From the NCBI RefSeq assembly GCF_001908095.1, contig NZ_MKGR01000020.1, positions 1-54,153 on the forward strand: a stretch of DNA of 54,153 nt. Reading direction: 5' to 3'. The notes under the pieces are model-generated. The model worked only from the letters and a program-made list of their open reading frames with translations. It made no database searches and was not told where the DNA came from. The DNA comes from Xenorhabdus thuongxuanensis (lineage in GTDB: Bacteria > Pseudomonadota > Gammaproteobacteria > Enterobacterales > Enterobacteriaceae). Positions 16,378 through 24,198 of the stretch are shown here, one piece after another (position 1 is the stretch's first letter; each line of letters starts with the position of its first letter). Position numbers and translations under genes: made by a program.

Positions 16378-19266
16378 ATGGATATCCAGCCTTCAAGTCG
16401 CGACATTGCCATTATTGGGATGGCTTGCAGATTTCCCGGTGCCAATGATCCGGAAGAATACTGGCATAACTTGATCAATGGTGTTGAATCAATCGTGGAA
16501 CTCGACCAAGCTCCCGTTGACAAGCAGACGGTTCCGTTCGCAGCGCCGTTGAATGGCGACATTTTGTCCTTCGATGCAGCTTTTTTCGGCGTGGGACCCC
16601 GGGATGCAGCACTGATGGACCCTCAGCACCGCCTATTTCTCGAGTGTGCCTGGCATGCGCTGGAACATGCTGGCATCCAGCCAGGACGGCTAGAAGAAAT
16701 GGGCCTTTTCGCCGGATGCAGTAGTTCTGCATATCTGCCGCAACTACTCAGATCGGAACTCATGGAGAAATTTAAGCCCTCCGATTTTGACCTGCAGATT
16801 ACGAACGACAAGGATTATCTCGTTACTCGTACAGCTTGGCACCTTGGTATTGAAGGCCCTGTGCTTAACGTACAAGCGGCCTGCGCAACATCATTGGTCG
16901 CCGTCGCCGAAGCTGTGGAAGCACTTCGTGCTGGCCGTTGTCGCTTGGCAATGGCAGGCGGTTGTACCGTACGATTTCCTCAACATGTCCCGTACCAAGC
17001 GCAGCAGGGAATGATTTATTCCCGAAATGGTCATTGCATGCCATTCGCTAGGGGTGCAAGTGGTACGGTTTTTGGGAATGGAGTTGCAGTAGTTGTACTT
17101 AAACCACTTGTGTCAGCACTGACTGATGGCGACAACATTCTGGCGGTAATTAAAGGCTGCGCTGTCAACAATGATGGAGCCCGCAAAGTTGGCTTCACGA
17201 CCACTAGTGCTGATGGACAGCGTCGACTTGTCGATCTCGCTCTGAAGGATGCTGCACTTACCCCAGCAGATATACGGGCGGTGGAAGCTCATGGGACTGG
17301 CACGATTGCTGGTGATCCCATCGAGTTCAATACGTTAAGCACCTTGTTTTCGAAGGCTGAGGTCGCCCCTAGCCGATGCGCGCTTGGAGCGGTCAAGGCT
17401 AATGTTGGACATCTCGAAACCTGCGCAGGTATGGCAGGACTGATCAAAGCGGTACTTGAGATCCAGCATGGCTGGATAGCACCTCAGATCCATATCGAAG
17501 AAGTCAACGCCTCCATCAACATTAACGCCAGCCCCTTTTATTTCCCACTATCTGCTGAACCCTGGGACAAATCTGACTCACGAACCGCAATTGGAATAAG
17601 TGCATTTGGTATAGGTGGTACCAATGCCCATATCGTGCTTGTCCGTCCGCACATCCCAGATTACGAAGCACAGCAGTTACCAAACATTTATCCTGCGGCT
17701 ATCCCGATATCGGGAAAAAGCGAAGCAGTCTGCTACCGACTGATGCAGGCGTATCGAAAGAATTACCCCAAAAGCGCTGCTGACGCCCTTGCCTGGAGTG
17801 CACAAACCACCCGACGTGCTCAGCGTTATCGCGCAATCTTGTTGCCCGATGCGCAGGGCATTCTCCAGAAGTTCGGAGACATCTCAGATGGAGGACAACG
17901 TCGCCCACATATCGTATTCCAATTTCCGGGGCAAGGGAGCCAGTTTATCGGCATGGCGACAGAGCTTGCTAAGAACAATCTCCATTTCGCCGCTCTCCTG
18001 AAGGGAATAATTGATCTGTTGCATGAGTCGACAAACACTGATATCTCATTCCTGTTGCATGGTAATCGACCTCCTTCAAAGCTAACAGATACTTCGGTAG
18101 CACAACCAGCTCTGATCGCTGTCCAGATTGCAATGGCACAGTTTCTCATGCAACACGGCATCATGCCCGACATGGTAATTGGTCATAGTCTGGGAGAAAT
18201 TGCGGCAGCCTGCGTAGCAGGCGTATTCAGCGAAGAACAGGCACTCCGATTTGCTGCCCGGCGAGGACAACTGATGGCGGCACTGCCATCTGGATCCATG
18301 CTCGCAGTAGCCCTGAGCGAAACATCATGCATTCCATGGCTGTCGGACGATGTTTCTCTGGCCGCCGTCAACGGCGTGGAAGCAAATGTACTTTCCGGAA
18401 CCTCAAATTCTATCCGCCGTGTGCAGGCCGCTTTATTTGACAAGGGGATCCGTTCCCGCGAACTGACCGTATCGCACGCATTTCACTCCTCAATGATGGA
18501 TCCGATTCTTCAGGATCTGAAACTGGCTGCTCCTGTTCCATCGGACCAGAATTCGCACATCAGGTTCTGTTCAACGCTGCTAGGTTCTGTACTGGACACG
18601 ACAACGCAACTTGACCCAGCCTACTGGGCACGGCATGCCAGGGAACCAGTACGGTTTCTCAATGCGCTGGATTCGTTACCCGTTCGTGAAAGAACAGTAT
18701 TTGTCGAGGTAGGTCCGGGTACAACACTCACCGCATTGACGAAAGCGCGACGTCCGAAAGATTTTGCCATTCGTACGATGCGTGGTGAACGAGATAAATC
18801 ACCGGAACACGAAGTCTGGCACACGGCACTGCAACGACTGTGGCTATCTGGTGTGACTCCTGACTGGCGGCCATCATGGGACAAACCCGGCTCTCGAATT
18901 CCATTACCTCTTTACCCTTTTGACAGGCAACACCATGGTATTGCCGCTGGTGGTGACAATTACAGACATCTTCAGATTGACGATATACCACTTCATCGTG
19001 CATCGAAGCGCATATATGAAACTCTGGAAGCAGCTGTAACTGGCCTCTGGGAGATGGCTATAGGGGTCTCACCCTCCGACCCTTATCGCTCATTCAGCGA
19101 TGATGGTGGCGACTCGCTTGCGGCTATTCAACTGGTCGTGCTCGCAGATGCAGAACTGGGTATCAAGGTAAATATATCAGACTTCATGCGCGAACCTACT
19201 CCCAACGGCCTGTATGCCTGCCTTACTGCAGCCGGGGCTGCAAATATTATTCGGAAAAAACAATAA
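16378..19266 (+). CDS. Single-module polyketide synthase, KS-AT-ACP
   Basis: 962 residues. KS at about 8-425 has active-site Cys169 (AACATSL), His305 (EAHGTG) and His345 (NVGHLE). AT at about 510-810 has GHSLGE with Ser604 and the malonyl-type HAFH at 700-703. ACP at about 890-955 has GGDSL with Ser913. There are no reducing (KR, DH, ER), methyltransferase or thioesterase domains. It should therefore perform one decarboxylative condensation of a carrier-bound starter with malonyl-CoA and leave a beta-keto thioester. The carrier protein, ligase and thioesterase upstream provide loading and release. GGTGGAGG lies just ahead of the ATG. The starter is inferred to be picolinate. Confidence 0.92.
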   Translation: MDIQPSSRDIAIIGMACRFPGANDPEEYWHNLINGVESIVELDQAPVDKQTVPFAAPLNGDILSFDAAFFGVGPRDAALMDPQHRLFLECAWHALEHAGIQPGRLEEMGLFAGCSSSAYLPQLLRSELMEKFKPSDFDLQITNDKDYLVTRTAWHLGIEGPVLNVQAACATSLVAVAEAVEALRAGRCRLAMAGGCTVRFPQHVPYQAQQGMIYSRNGHCMPFARGASGTVFGNGVAVVVLKPLVSALTDGDNILAVIKGCAVNNDGARKVGFTTTSADGQRRLVDLALKDAALTPADIRAVEAHGTGTIAGDPIEFNTLSTLFSKAEVAPSRCALGAVKANVGHLETCAGMAGLIKAVLEIQHGWIAPQIHIEEVNASININASPFYFPLSAEPWDKSDSRTAIGISAFGIGGTNAHIVLVRPHIPDYEAQQLPNIYPAAIPISGKSEAVCYRLMQAYRKNYPKSAADALAWSAQTTRRAQRYRAILLPDAQGILQKFGDISDGGQRRPHIVFQFPGQGSQFIGMATELAKNNLHFAALLKGIIDLLHESTNTDISFLLHGNRPPSKLTDTSVAQPALIAVQIAMAQFLMQHGIMPDMVIGHSLGEIAAACVAGVFSEEQALRFAARRGQLMAALPSGSMLAVALSETSCIPWLSDDVSLAAVNGVEANVLSGTSNSIRRVQAALFDKGIRSRELTVSHAFHSSMMDPILQDLKLAAPVPSDQNSHIRFCSTLLGSVLDTTTQLDPAYWARHAREPVRFLNALDSLPVRERTVFVEVGPGTTLTALTKARRPKDFAIRTMRGERDKSPEHEVWHTALQRLWLSGVTPDWRPSWDKPGSRIPLPLYPFDRQHHGIAAGGDNYRHLQIDDIPLHRASKRIYETLEAAVTGLWEMAIGVSPSDPYRSFSDDGGDSLAAIQLVVLADAELGIKVNISDFMREPTPNGLYACLTAAGAANIIRKKQ

Positions 19267-19283
19267 AAGAAGGACATTTGACC

Positions 19284-20291
19284 ATGCCTATAGTTAACCA
19301 CCCTGAATTCGGTGAATACGAAATTGAAACCATCGTCGTGGACGACCAAAGTTCATTTACCATTGCGTGCTCCCCGCGCAGACATACGTTGCCCAGTAAC
19401 GGTGGAATCCGATGGCATCAGTATGATTCACTGTCCAAACAAAAAGATGAAGCTATTATGCTTGCCTATACTATGGATCTGAAACATAACCTTTACCAAA
19501 CAGGCTTCAGTGGCGGAAAGATTGTTGTCAACAGCAAGGTGGGGCCTGATGAGGCACCACACGTTTTTGATGCTATCGCACAGGTGCTTAATCGTTATGC
19601 CGGAACAATGTACACTGGCTGCGATATCAATACGAACAGTGCTCATATGGCGTATCTCAGGAAATCCACTCCCTGGATCCTTGATGCGCTAGAAAGCGCA
19701 CAAGTCAATACCTCAATCTCAACGGGATACGGAGTCTGGAGCTCTCTGTACTCAGTGATGAAATCCTTGCCCGAAGACAATACCACTCCCTTAGTAGCGA
19801 TTCACGGCATGGGAAAGGTGGGGAGGGAAGTGGCTCGGCAGTGTCTTGCGCACGGCTATGACGTGATCGGCTTTGATGTACGACCGGATACGGAGATTCC
19901 GGAACAAGTATGCATGCTGGGCGAAAACGAGTTTTGGTCCGTTGAAACTGATGCTCTATGTATTGCATCTCTCTCTGGGGTTCTGGATATTCCCACCGTA
20001 GACAGGATTAGCACACGGTGGGTCATCAGTAGTTCAAACTCACCATTCAAAAGCCCTGAAGCCCAGAAGCGCCTGAGTAAAAAAGGTATCAACTACCTAC
20101 CCGATTACGTCAGCAACGCGGGAGCGGTCATCTGCGACAGCATCGAGCGAACATTTCCTGAATTTTTCCGGACGTTAACCCAAGATCAGGCCAATGAATA
20201 CACCTCGATCCTCATCGGAACTAGAACCGAAGAGTTACTCAGGCGTTCGCAACTGCTCGGCTGCGACATTCATACACTTCTGTCGCAGTAA
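19284..20291 (+). CDS. Leucine-dehydrogenase-fold amino acid dehydrogenase, predicted lysine alpha-dehydrogenase
   Basis: 335 residues of the Glu/Leu/Phe/Val dehydrogenase family. Lys67, Lys79 (in FSGGKIVV) and Asp114 (in YTGCDINT) fall at almost the same positions as catalytic Lys68, Lys80 and Asp115 of Bacillus leucine dehydrogenase. A Rossmann GMGKVG at about 175-180 and LPDYVSNAGAVI near the C terminus complete the family pattern. Such enzymes oxidatively deaminate an L-amino acid with NAD+. I infer lysine as substrate, giving piperideine-2-carboxylate after cyclisation; leucine or another amino acid is not excluded. The ATG at 19284 (AAGGA 9 nt upstream) is preferred over the TTG at 19278. 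Confidence 0.82.
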   Translation: MPIVNHPEFGEYEIETIVVDDQSSFTIACSPRRHTLPSNGGIRWHQYDSLSKQKDEAIMLAYTMDLKHNLYQTGFSGGKIVVNSKVGPDEAPHVFDAIAQVLNRYAGTMYTGCDINTNSAHMAYLRKSTPWILDALESAQVNTSISTGYGVWSSLYSVMKSLPEDNTTPLVAIHGMGKVGREVARQCLAHGYDVIGFDVRPDTEIPEQVCMLGENEFWSVETDALCIASLSGVLDIPTVDRISTRWVISSSNSPFKSPEAQKRLSKKGINYLPDYVSNAGAVICDSIERTFPEFFRTLTQDQANEYTSILIGTRTEELLRRSQLLGCDIHTLLSQ

Positions 20292-20325
20292 AACGTATCA
20301 GTTGGATCCCGCTGGGAGGAAGAGT

Positions 20326-20421
20326 GTGAGCATAGAGATAAATCACACGATACCGCTTTGCCTCAATGCCCTTCCTTTCATTTGTTCCCACTCGTGTTCA
20401 GAGATAGCGAGGGCTAAATAA
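20326..20421 (+). CDS. Possible 31-residue small protein
   Basis: A GTG-initiated frame of 31 codons begins 5 nt after a strong Shine-Dalgarno sequence, GGGAGGA (20314-20320), in the 208-bp gap between the dehydrogenase and the binding-protein gene. The peptide begins MSIEINHTIPLCLNALPFIC and has three Cys and two His residues. It resembles nothing I know. Alternatives are a fragment of a decayed gene or a leader peptide. Support is only the ribosome-binding site and spacing. Confidence 0.3.
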   Translation: MSIEINHTIPLCLNALPFICSHSCSEIARAK

Positions 20422-20499
20422 CCTGTTAGCTGTCCTGAACAAATGACACTCTGGCGCTGTCCGGGGAGTGATTGTACACGTAACAAGTGAGAGTACCAA

Positions 20500-21672
20500 T
20501 TGACTGATATTTTCTTGACACGACGAACTATGCTACGCGGCATGCTTGCAGCAACATTTTTCACTCTTTTCACATGTAATCGTACGTTCGCAAGCATGAG
20601 CATATCGATCACAGATATGGCAGGCCGCACTGTGCCGCTACCGCGCCCTGTACATCGCCTGTTGGTGGGAGATGGTGCATTAGCCTACGTATTACCCTTA
20701 CTAAAACCCGATGCCCCATTCGACAATATTGTCGGTTGGGGAGAAAACTTTCGCCTCTCTGATCTTAACGGGTACAGTGCCTACCTAAAACGCTTTCCCA
20801 GGATTGCGACGATCCCGACATTTCCGGCTACAACCATGGACATTATTAACGCGGAGCTAGCCATTTCTTTAGCTCCAGATTTGGTGCTCATGAACCTCAG
20901 TTCCCTCCCACTCGCACAATCATCTGGTTTGATGGAACGTCTTGAGCGAGCAGGCATTCCTTTTATTTTTGTCGATTTCCGTACACACATGTTTACGAAC
21001 GCTACTCGCAGTATTCAATTGATCGGTGAGCTGCTGGGATCTCAAGAACGTGCAAACGCCTTTCTTCAATTTCGCGAGGAGCAGATTGCTCGCGTGACGA
21101 AACGACTTCAGGATGTCGGCCATCGCCCTCTCGTAGTGATAGAACGGGCTGCAGGTATGTATGAAAATTGCTGCATGAGTTACGGACCCGGCAACTTCGG
21201 CGAGCTGGTAGGCATGGCTGGTGGGAAGAATCTGGGTTCCACTTTTATTCATAACAACTTTGGAACTCTTCTCCCCGAACAAATCATCACGTCGGATCCA
21301 GACGTTGTAATTGTGACAGGTGCCAACTGGTCCCTCTATACACCAGCAGGGAACTGGGTCAATCTGGGACCCGGAGCAGATCCTATTGAGGGGCGAGACC
21401 GCCTTAGACACTTGATGTCACGACCTGCATATAGGACATTACGTGCTGTTCGTACTGGGCAGGTGTACGCGATCTGGCATGCTTTCTACGACAACCCTTA
21501 CAACTTTATCGCACTTCAACGTATTGCGAAATGGCTGCATCCGACGCGTTTCGCAGACTTGGATCCGGAAGAGACTTTCCGAGAATTGCACAAGCGCTTT
21601 CTGCCGATTCCTTACCAGCCAGGTTACTGGCTTAACCTGGATACAACAGCATCGGCAACAAAAACACCATGA
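20500..21672 (+). CDS. Periplasmic metallophore-binding protein (BtuF/FhuD-type), Tat-like signal
   Basis: About 390 residues. The N terminus has a twin-arginine-like motif TRRTMLR, then a hydrophobic stretch and a likely cleavage after TFA. The mature part is a class III (helical-backbone) substrate-binding protein, with ITDMAGRTVPLPRPVHRLLV at its start, characteristic of ABC importers for siderophores and cobalamin. No lipobox is evident. No permease or ATPase gene lies nearby, so it would have to use an importer encoded elsewhere. The start is TTG at 20500 with GAGAG 7 nt upstream; an internal ATG at 20530 would cut into the Tat motif. Confidence 0.82.
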   Translation: MTDIFLTRRTMLRGMLAATFFTLFTCNRTFASMSISITDMAGRTVPLPRPVHRLLVGDGALAYVLPLLKPDAPFDNIVGWGENFRLSDLNGYSAYLKRFPRIATIPTFPATTMDIINAELAISLAPDLVLMNLSSLPLAQSSGLMERLERAGIPFIFVDFRTHMFTNATRSIQLIGELLGSQERANAFLQFREEQIARVTKRLQDVGHRPLVVIERAAGMYENCCMSYGPGNFGELVGMAGGKNLGSTFIHNNFGTLLPEQIITSDPDVVIVTGANWSLYTPAGNWVNLGPGADPIEGRDRLRHLMSRPAYRTLRAVRTGQVYAIWHAFYDNPYNFIALQRIAKWLHPTRFADLDPEETFRELHKRFLPIPYQPGYWLNLDTTASATKTP

Positions 21673-21753
21673 CAGGATGGCTGACCCTCAAAATCGGTTG
21701 AGCCAGAATTATCAACGGCATACAAAACGATATGAGTTCGAAAGGAGAATATG

Positions 21754-23037
21754 ATGCAATCAGTCAACCCTAGGGATGACTTTGATATAGTTATAATTGG
21801 TGGCGGGATTATCGGACTCGCCAGTGCCTATTACGCCACATTCAGAGGGCTTCGTACTCTGGTCATTGACCAATACGGAATACGCAACGATGTCAACAGT
21901 TCCAAGGGCATCGAAAGAATGTTCCGGCTGATGCAGGACAACGAATCCGAAGCGCGTCTAGCCGAAACCTCATTGGCCCTCTGGATGGAACTACAGCTGG
22001 CAACCGGCGAACGACTACTTGCGATGGACGACCTGATCTTTTTCGGACATCGGGACGCTCCCATGACGACCGAAGGTAACGTCCAGCAAGTCAAGAAGAC
22101 TATGGATCGTATGGGAATGCCCTATGAATATCTTGATTCACCTGACGCCATTCACCGACGCTTTCCAGTGTTCAATCGTGCGGCCCTAGCTGACGATTAC
22201 GTCGGACTTGTTCAGGCTACCAGCGCATCCATCAACGTACAAAGCGCTGCAAAAGCATTCTTTTATGCAGCCAAGCAAACGGGGCGCCTCCACGTTCTGG
22301 ATAAACATTCAGTAACAGGTATTGATTTCCACAGAAACACACTGACAAATCATCGCTATTCCCTTCATATACAAGGAGAAAACAAAGCGATCAGTGTACA
22401 TGGGAGGCACCTGATTGTGTGTCCGGGAGTGTGGGCAGATTCAGTTCTGACCCCTCTGGGGCTGCAACAGACGCGAAGCTGGAAAATCTGGCAGATGAAC
22501 TATGCTTACTGGCCGTTAAAGAAACATCGTCCCAGGATTCCCGTCTGGTTTGAGTTTGGCAACATTGATGCAAGTGACAACGGTACGTTCTACGGTTTTC
22601 CTCCATTGAACTTCTCACCAGAGATGCAGAACATGGTGAAGATGAGTGCGGACTATACCTACGATATCTTTGACGCGCCGTCGGCAATCCGTCCAGGTGT
22701 GAATGACCGTCTGATGAAGGAGCTCTCACAGCATCTTGGGCACCTTCTCGACGCCGAAGTCATTGATTCCGCAAACTTCGAAAATGTAGGAACCTGCCTC
22801 TATTCCATGAGTCCGGACGGTAAGCTTGTCATAGGTCGTATTCCGACCGAGCCATGCTCCCAGTCATTCTACCCGGGCGCGTCAATGTGTATTATGGAGT
22901 CCGGTCGTGCCTTCAAGTACGCACCTTTGTTCGGTCGAGTTTTGGTTGAATTGGCACTTGAGGGAAAGTCTCGTTACCAGTCAGATTTGGAAATATTTTC
23001 ACCCATCCGGAAAGGGTTGTTTGAAACTCCAGACTAA
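21754..23037 (+). CDS. NikD/monomeric sarcosine oxidase-like flavoprotein, predicted picolinate-forming
   Basis: 427 residues of the DAO/sarcosine-oxidase family. An N-terminal FAD-binding GGGIIGLASAYY (about 15-26) is present. A Cys at about 348-349 in TCLYSMSPDGKLVIG aligns with the Cys that holds covalent FAD in monomeric sarcosine oxidase and NikD (C-Y-x-x-[TS]-P-D). FKYAPLFG matches the family's C-terminal FKFAP motif. NikD and bipyridine-pathway homologues oxidise piperideine-2-carboxylate to picolinate, the role I infer here. ATG codons occur at 21751 and 21754; the second has better spacing from AAGGAG (21742-21747). Last gene of the operon. Confidence 0.82.
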   Translation: MQSVNPRDDFDIVIIGGGIIGLASAYYATFRGLRTLVIDQYGIRNDVNSSKGIERMFRLMQDNESEARLAETSLALWMELQLATGERLLAMDDLIFFGHRDAPMTTEGNVQQVKKTMDRMGMPYEYLDSPDAIHRRFPVFNRAALADDYVGLVQATSASINVQSAAKAFFYAAKQTGRLHVLDKHSVTGIDFHRNTLTNHRYSLHIQGENKAISVHGRHLIVCPGVWADSVLTPLGLQQTRSWKIWQMNYAYWPLKKHRPRIPVWFEFGNIDASDNGTFYGFPPLNFSPEMQNMVKMSADYTYDIFDAPSAIRPGVNDRLMKELSQHLGHLLDAEVIDSANFENVGTCLYSMSPDGKLVIGRIPTEPCSQSFYPGASMCIMESGRAFKYAPLFGRVLVELALEGKSRYQSDLEIFSPIRKGLFETPD

Positions 23038-23065
23038 AGTCGTCGTAGCTGAATAAGAGGTTCTC

Positions 23066-23095
23066 CCCAGAAACATAGGTAACTATGTTTCTGGG
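23066..23095. terminator. Perfect hairpin between the island operon and corA
   Basis: CCCAGAAACATAG (23066-23078) and its exact complement (23083-23095) are separated by GTAA. No T-run follows on either strand, so it is not a textbook intrinsic terminator. It lies 28 bp past the last island stop codon and 65 bp from the convergent corA stop, where a bidirectional terminator is expected. It could also mark the right border of the insertion. Confidence 0.5.
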
Positions 23096-23159
23096 TTAGT
23101 GGAAACAGCGGACAAAGCAACTAATTAGAAAATAAGAAGATAGATAGCTGGTGAAATAA

Positions 23160-24110
23160 CTACAGCCAATTTTTGCGTTTGAAGTAGAGATAAGGAGCCA
23201 AACCCGCGGCTATCATCAACCCAATGGCCGCAGGATAGCCGAATGTCCAATGCAACTCCGGCATAAATTCGAAGTTCATACCGTAGCTGGATGCTACCAG
23301 CGTCGGTGGCAGGAATACTACGGAAACAACGGAGAAAATTTTGATAATGCGGCTCTGCTCGATGTTGATAAAGCCCATCGCAGCTTGCATCAAGAAGTTC
23401 ACTTTTTGGAACAAGGATTCATTGTGCGGCAGCAAAGATTCAATATCTCGTAGAATTTCGCGAGCCTGTTCCAATTGATTAGCAGGCAAGCGGGCACGGC
23501 GCACAAGGAAGTTCAGCGCGCGCTGGCTATCCATCAGGCACAACCGAACTTTCCAGCCAATATCTTCCTGTTCAGCAAGGTTAGACAAAGCAGAATCAAA
23601 TTCATCGCCCTGTTTACCGTTCATAATGACCCGACTCAGGGATTCCAGCACGCTATAGATGTTTTCAATAACATCAGCCAATTGTTCGATTTTGGTTTCG
23701 AACAAATCCATCAACAATTCATAAGCATTCCCATCAACCATCGTCTGGTTACGGGCACGCATTCGGTATAATCGAAATGCAGGGAGTTCACGCTCTCGCA
23801 ATGTGTAGAGACGACCGTCACGAATGGTAAATGCGACTGTCGAGTTGCCAGCATGGTCTTCGGCATCTTCAAAGTAGAAGAATGAATGGACGTGCATACC
23901 ATCTTCATCTTCAAAAAAACGGGCTGATGCCTCAATGTCATCCAATTCGGTGCGAGTCGCCAAGACTTGTCCCAGCTCATTCTGGACTCGGAGGCGATCA
24001 TCATCCCCCAGACCAACTAAATCTACCCACATAGAGTCAGATAACTTATCACCTTCTTCAAATTCAAGACGGAGCAGGCGATTATTCTCTAATTTAAATG
24101 CGTTCAGCAT
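23160..24110 (-). CDS. corA: CorA, Mg2+/Co2+/Ni2+ channel
   Basis: 316 residues, exactly the E. coli length. A long N-terminal cytoplasmic domain is followed by two transmembrane helices near the C terminus, with the selectivity motif YGMN and MPEL between them, and a basic tail KRKNW. It forms a pentameric Mg2+ channel in the inner membrane. It forms the right border of the island; the E. coli neighbours yigF and yigG are missing. It is convergent with the island operon. Confidence 0.97.
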   Translation of the reverse strand: MLNAFKLENNRLLRLEFEEGDKLSDSMWVDLVGLGDDDRLRVQNELGQVLATRTELDDIEASARFFEDEDGMHVHSFFYFEDAEDHAGNSTVAFTIRDGRLYTLRERELPAFRLYRMRARNQTMVDGNAYELLMDLFETKIEQLADVIENIYSVLESLSRVIMNGKQGDEFDSALSNLAEQEDIGWKVRLCLMDSQRALNFLVRRARLPANQLEQAREILRDIESLLPHNESLFQKVNFLMQAAMGFINIEQSRIIKIFSVVSVVFLPPTLVASSYGMNFEFMPELHWTFGYPAAIGLMIAAGLAPYLYFKRKNWL

Positions 24111-24198
24111 GTACCATAAGTCTCCTTATACTCCCTACATTTATCGTAAGGCGCGAATGTTACGCTTAGAAGAAAAAGCCTGTCAACATTCAACCGGA

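Noticed and set aside
14757-20291. Diaminopropionate synthesis (SbnA/SbnB pair) leading to a staphyloferrin B-like siderophore
   Set aside because: The dehydrogenase belongs to the leucine dehydrogenase family, not the ornithine cyclodeaminase-like SbnB family, and no NIS synthetase is present.
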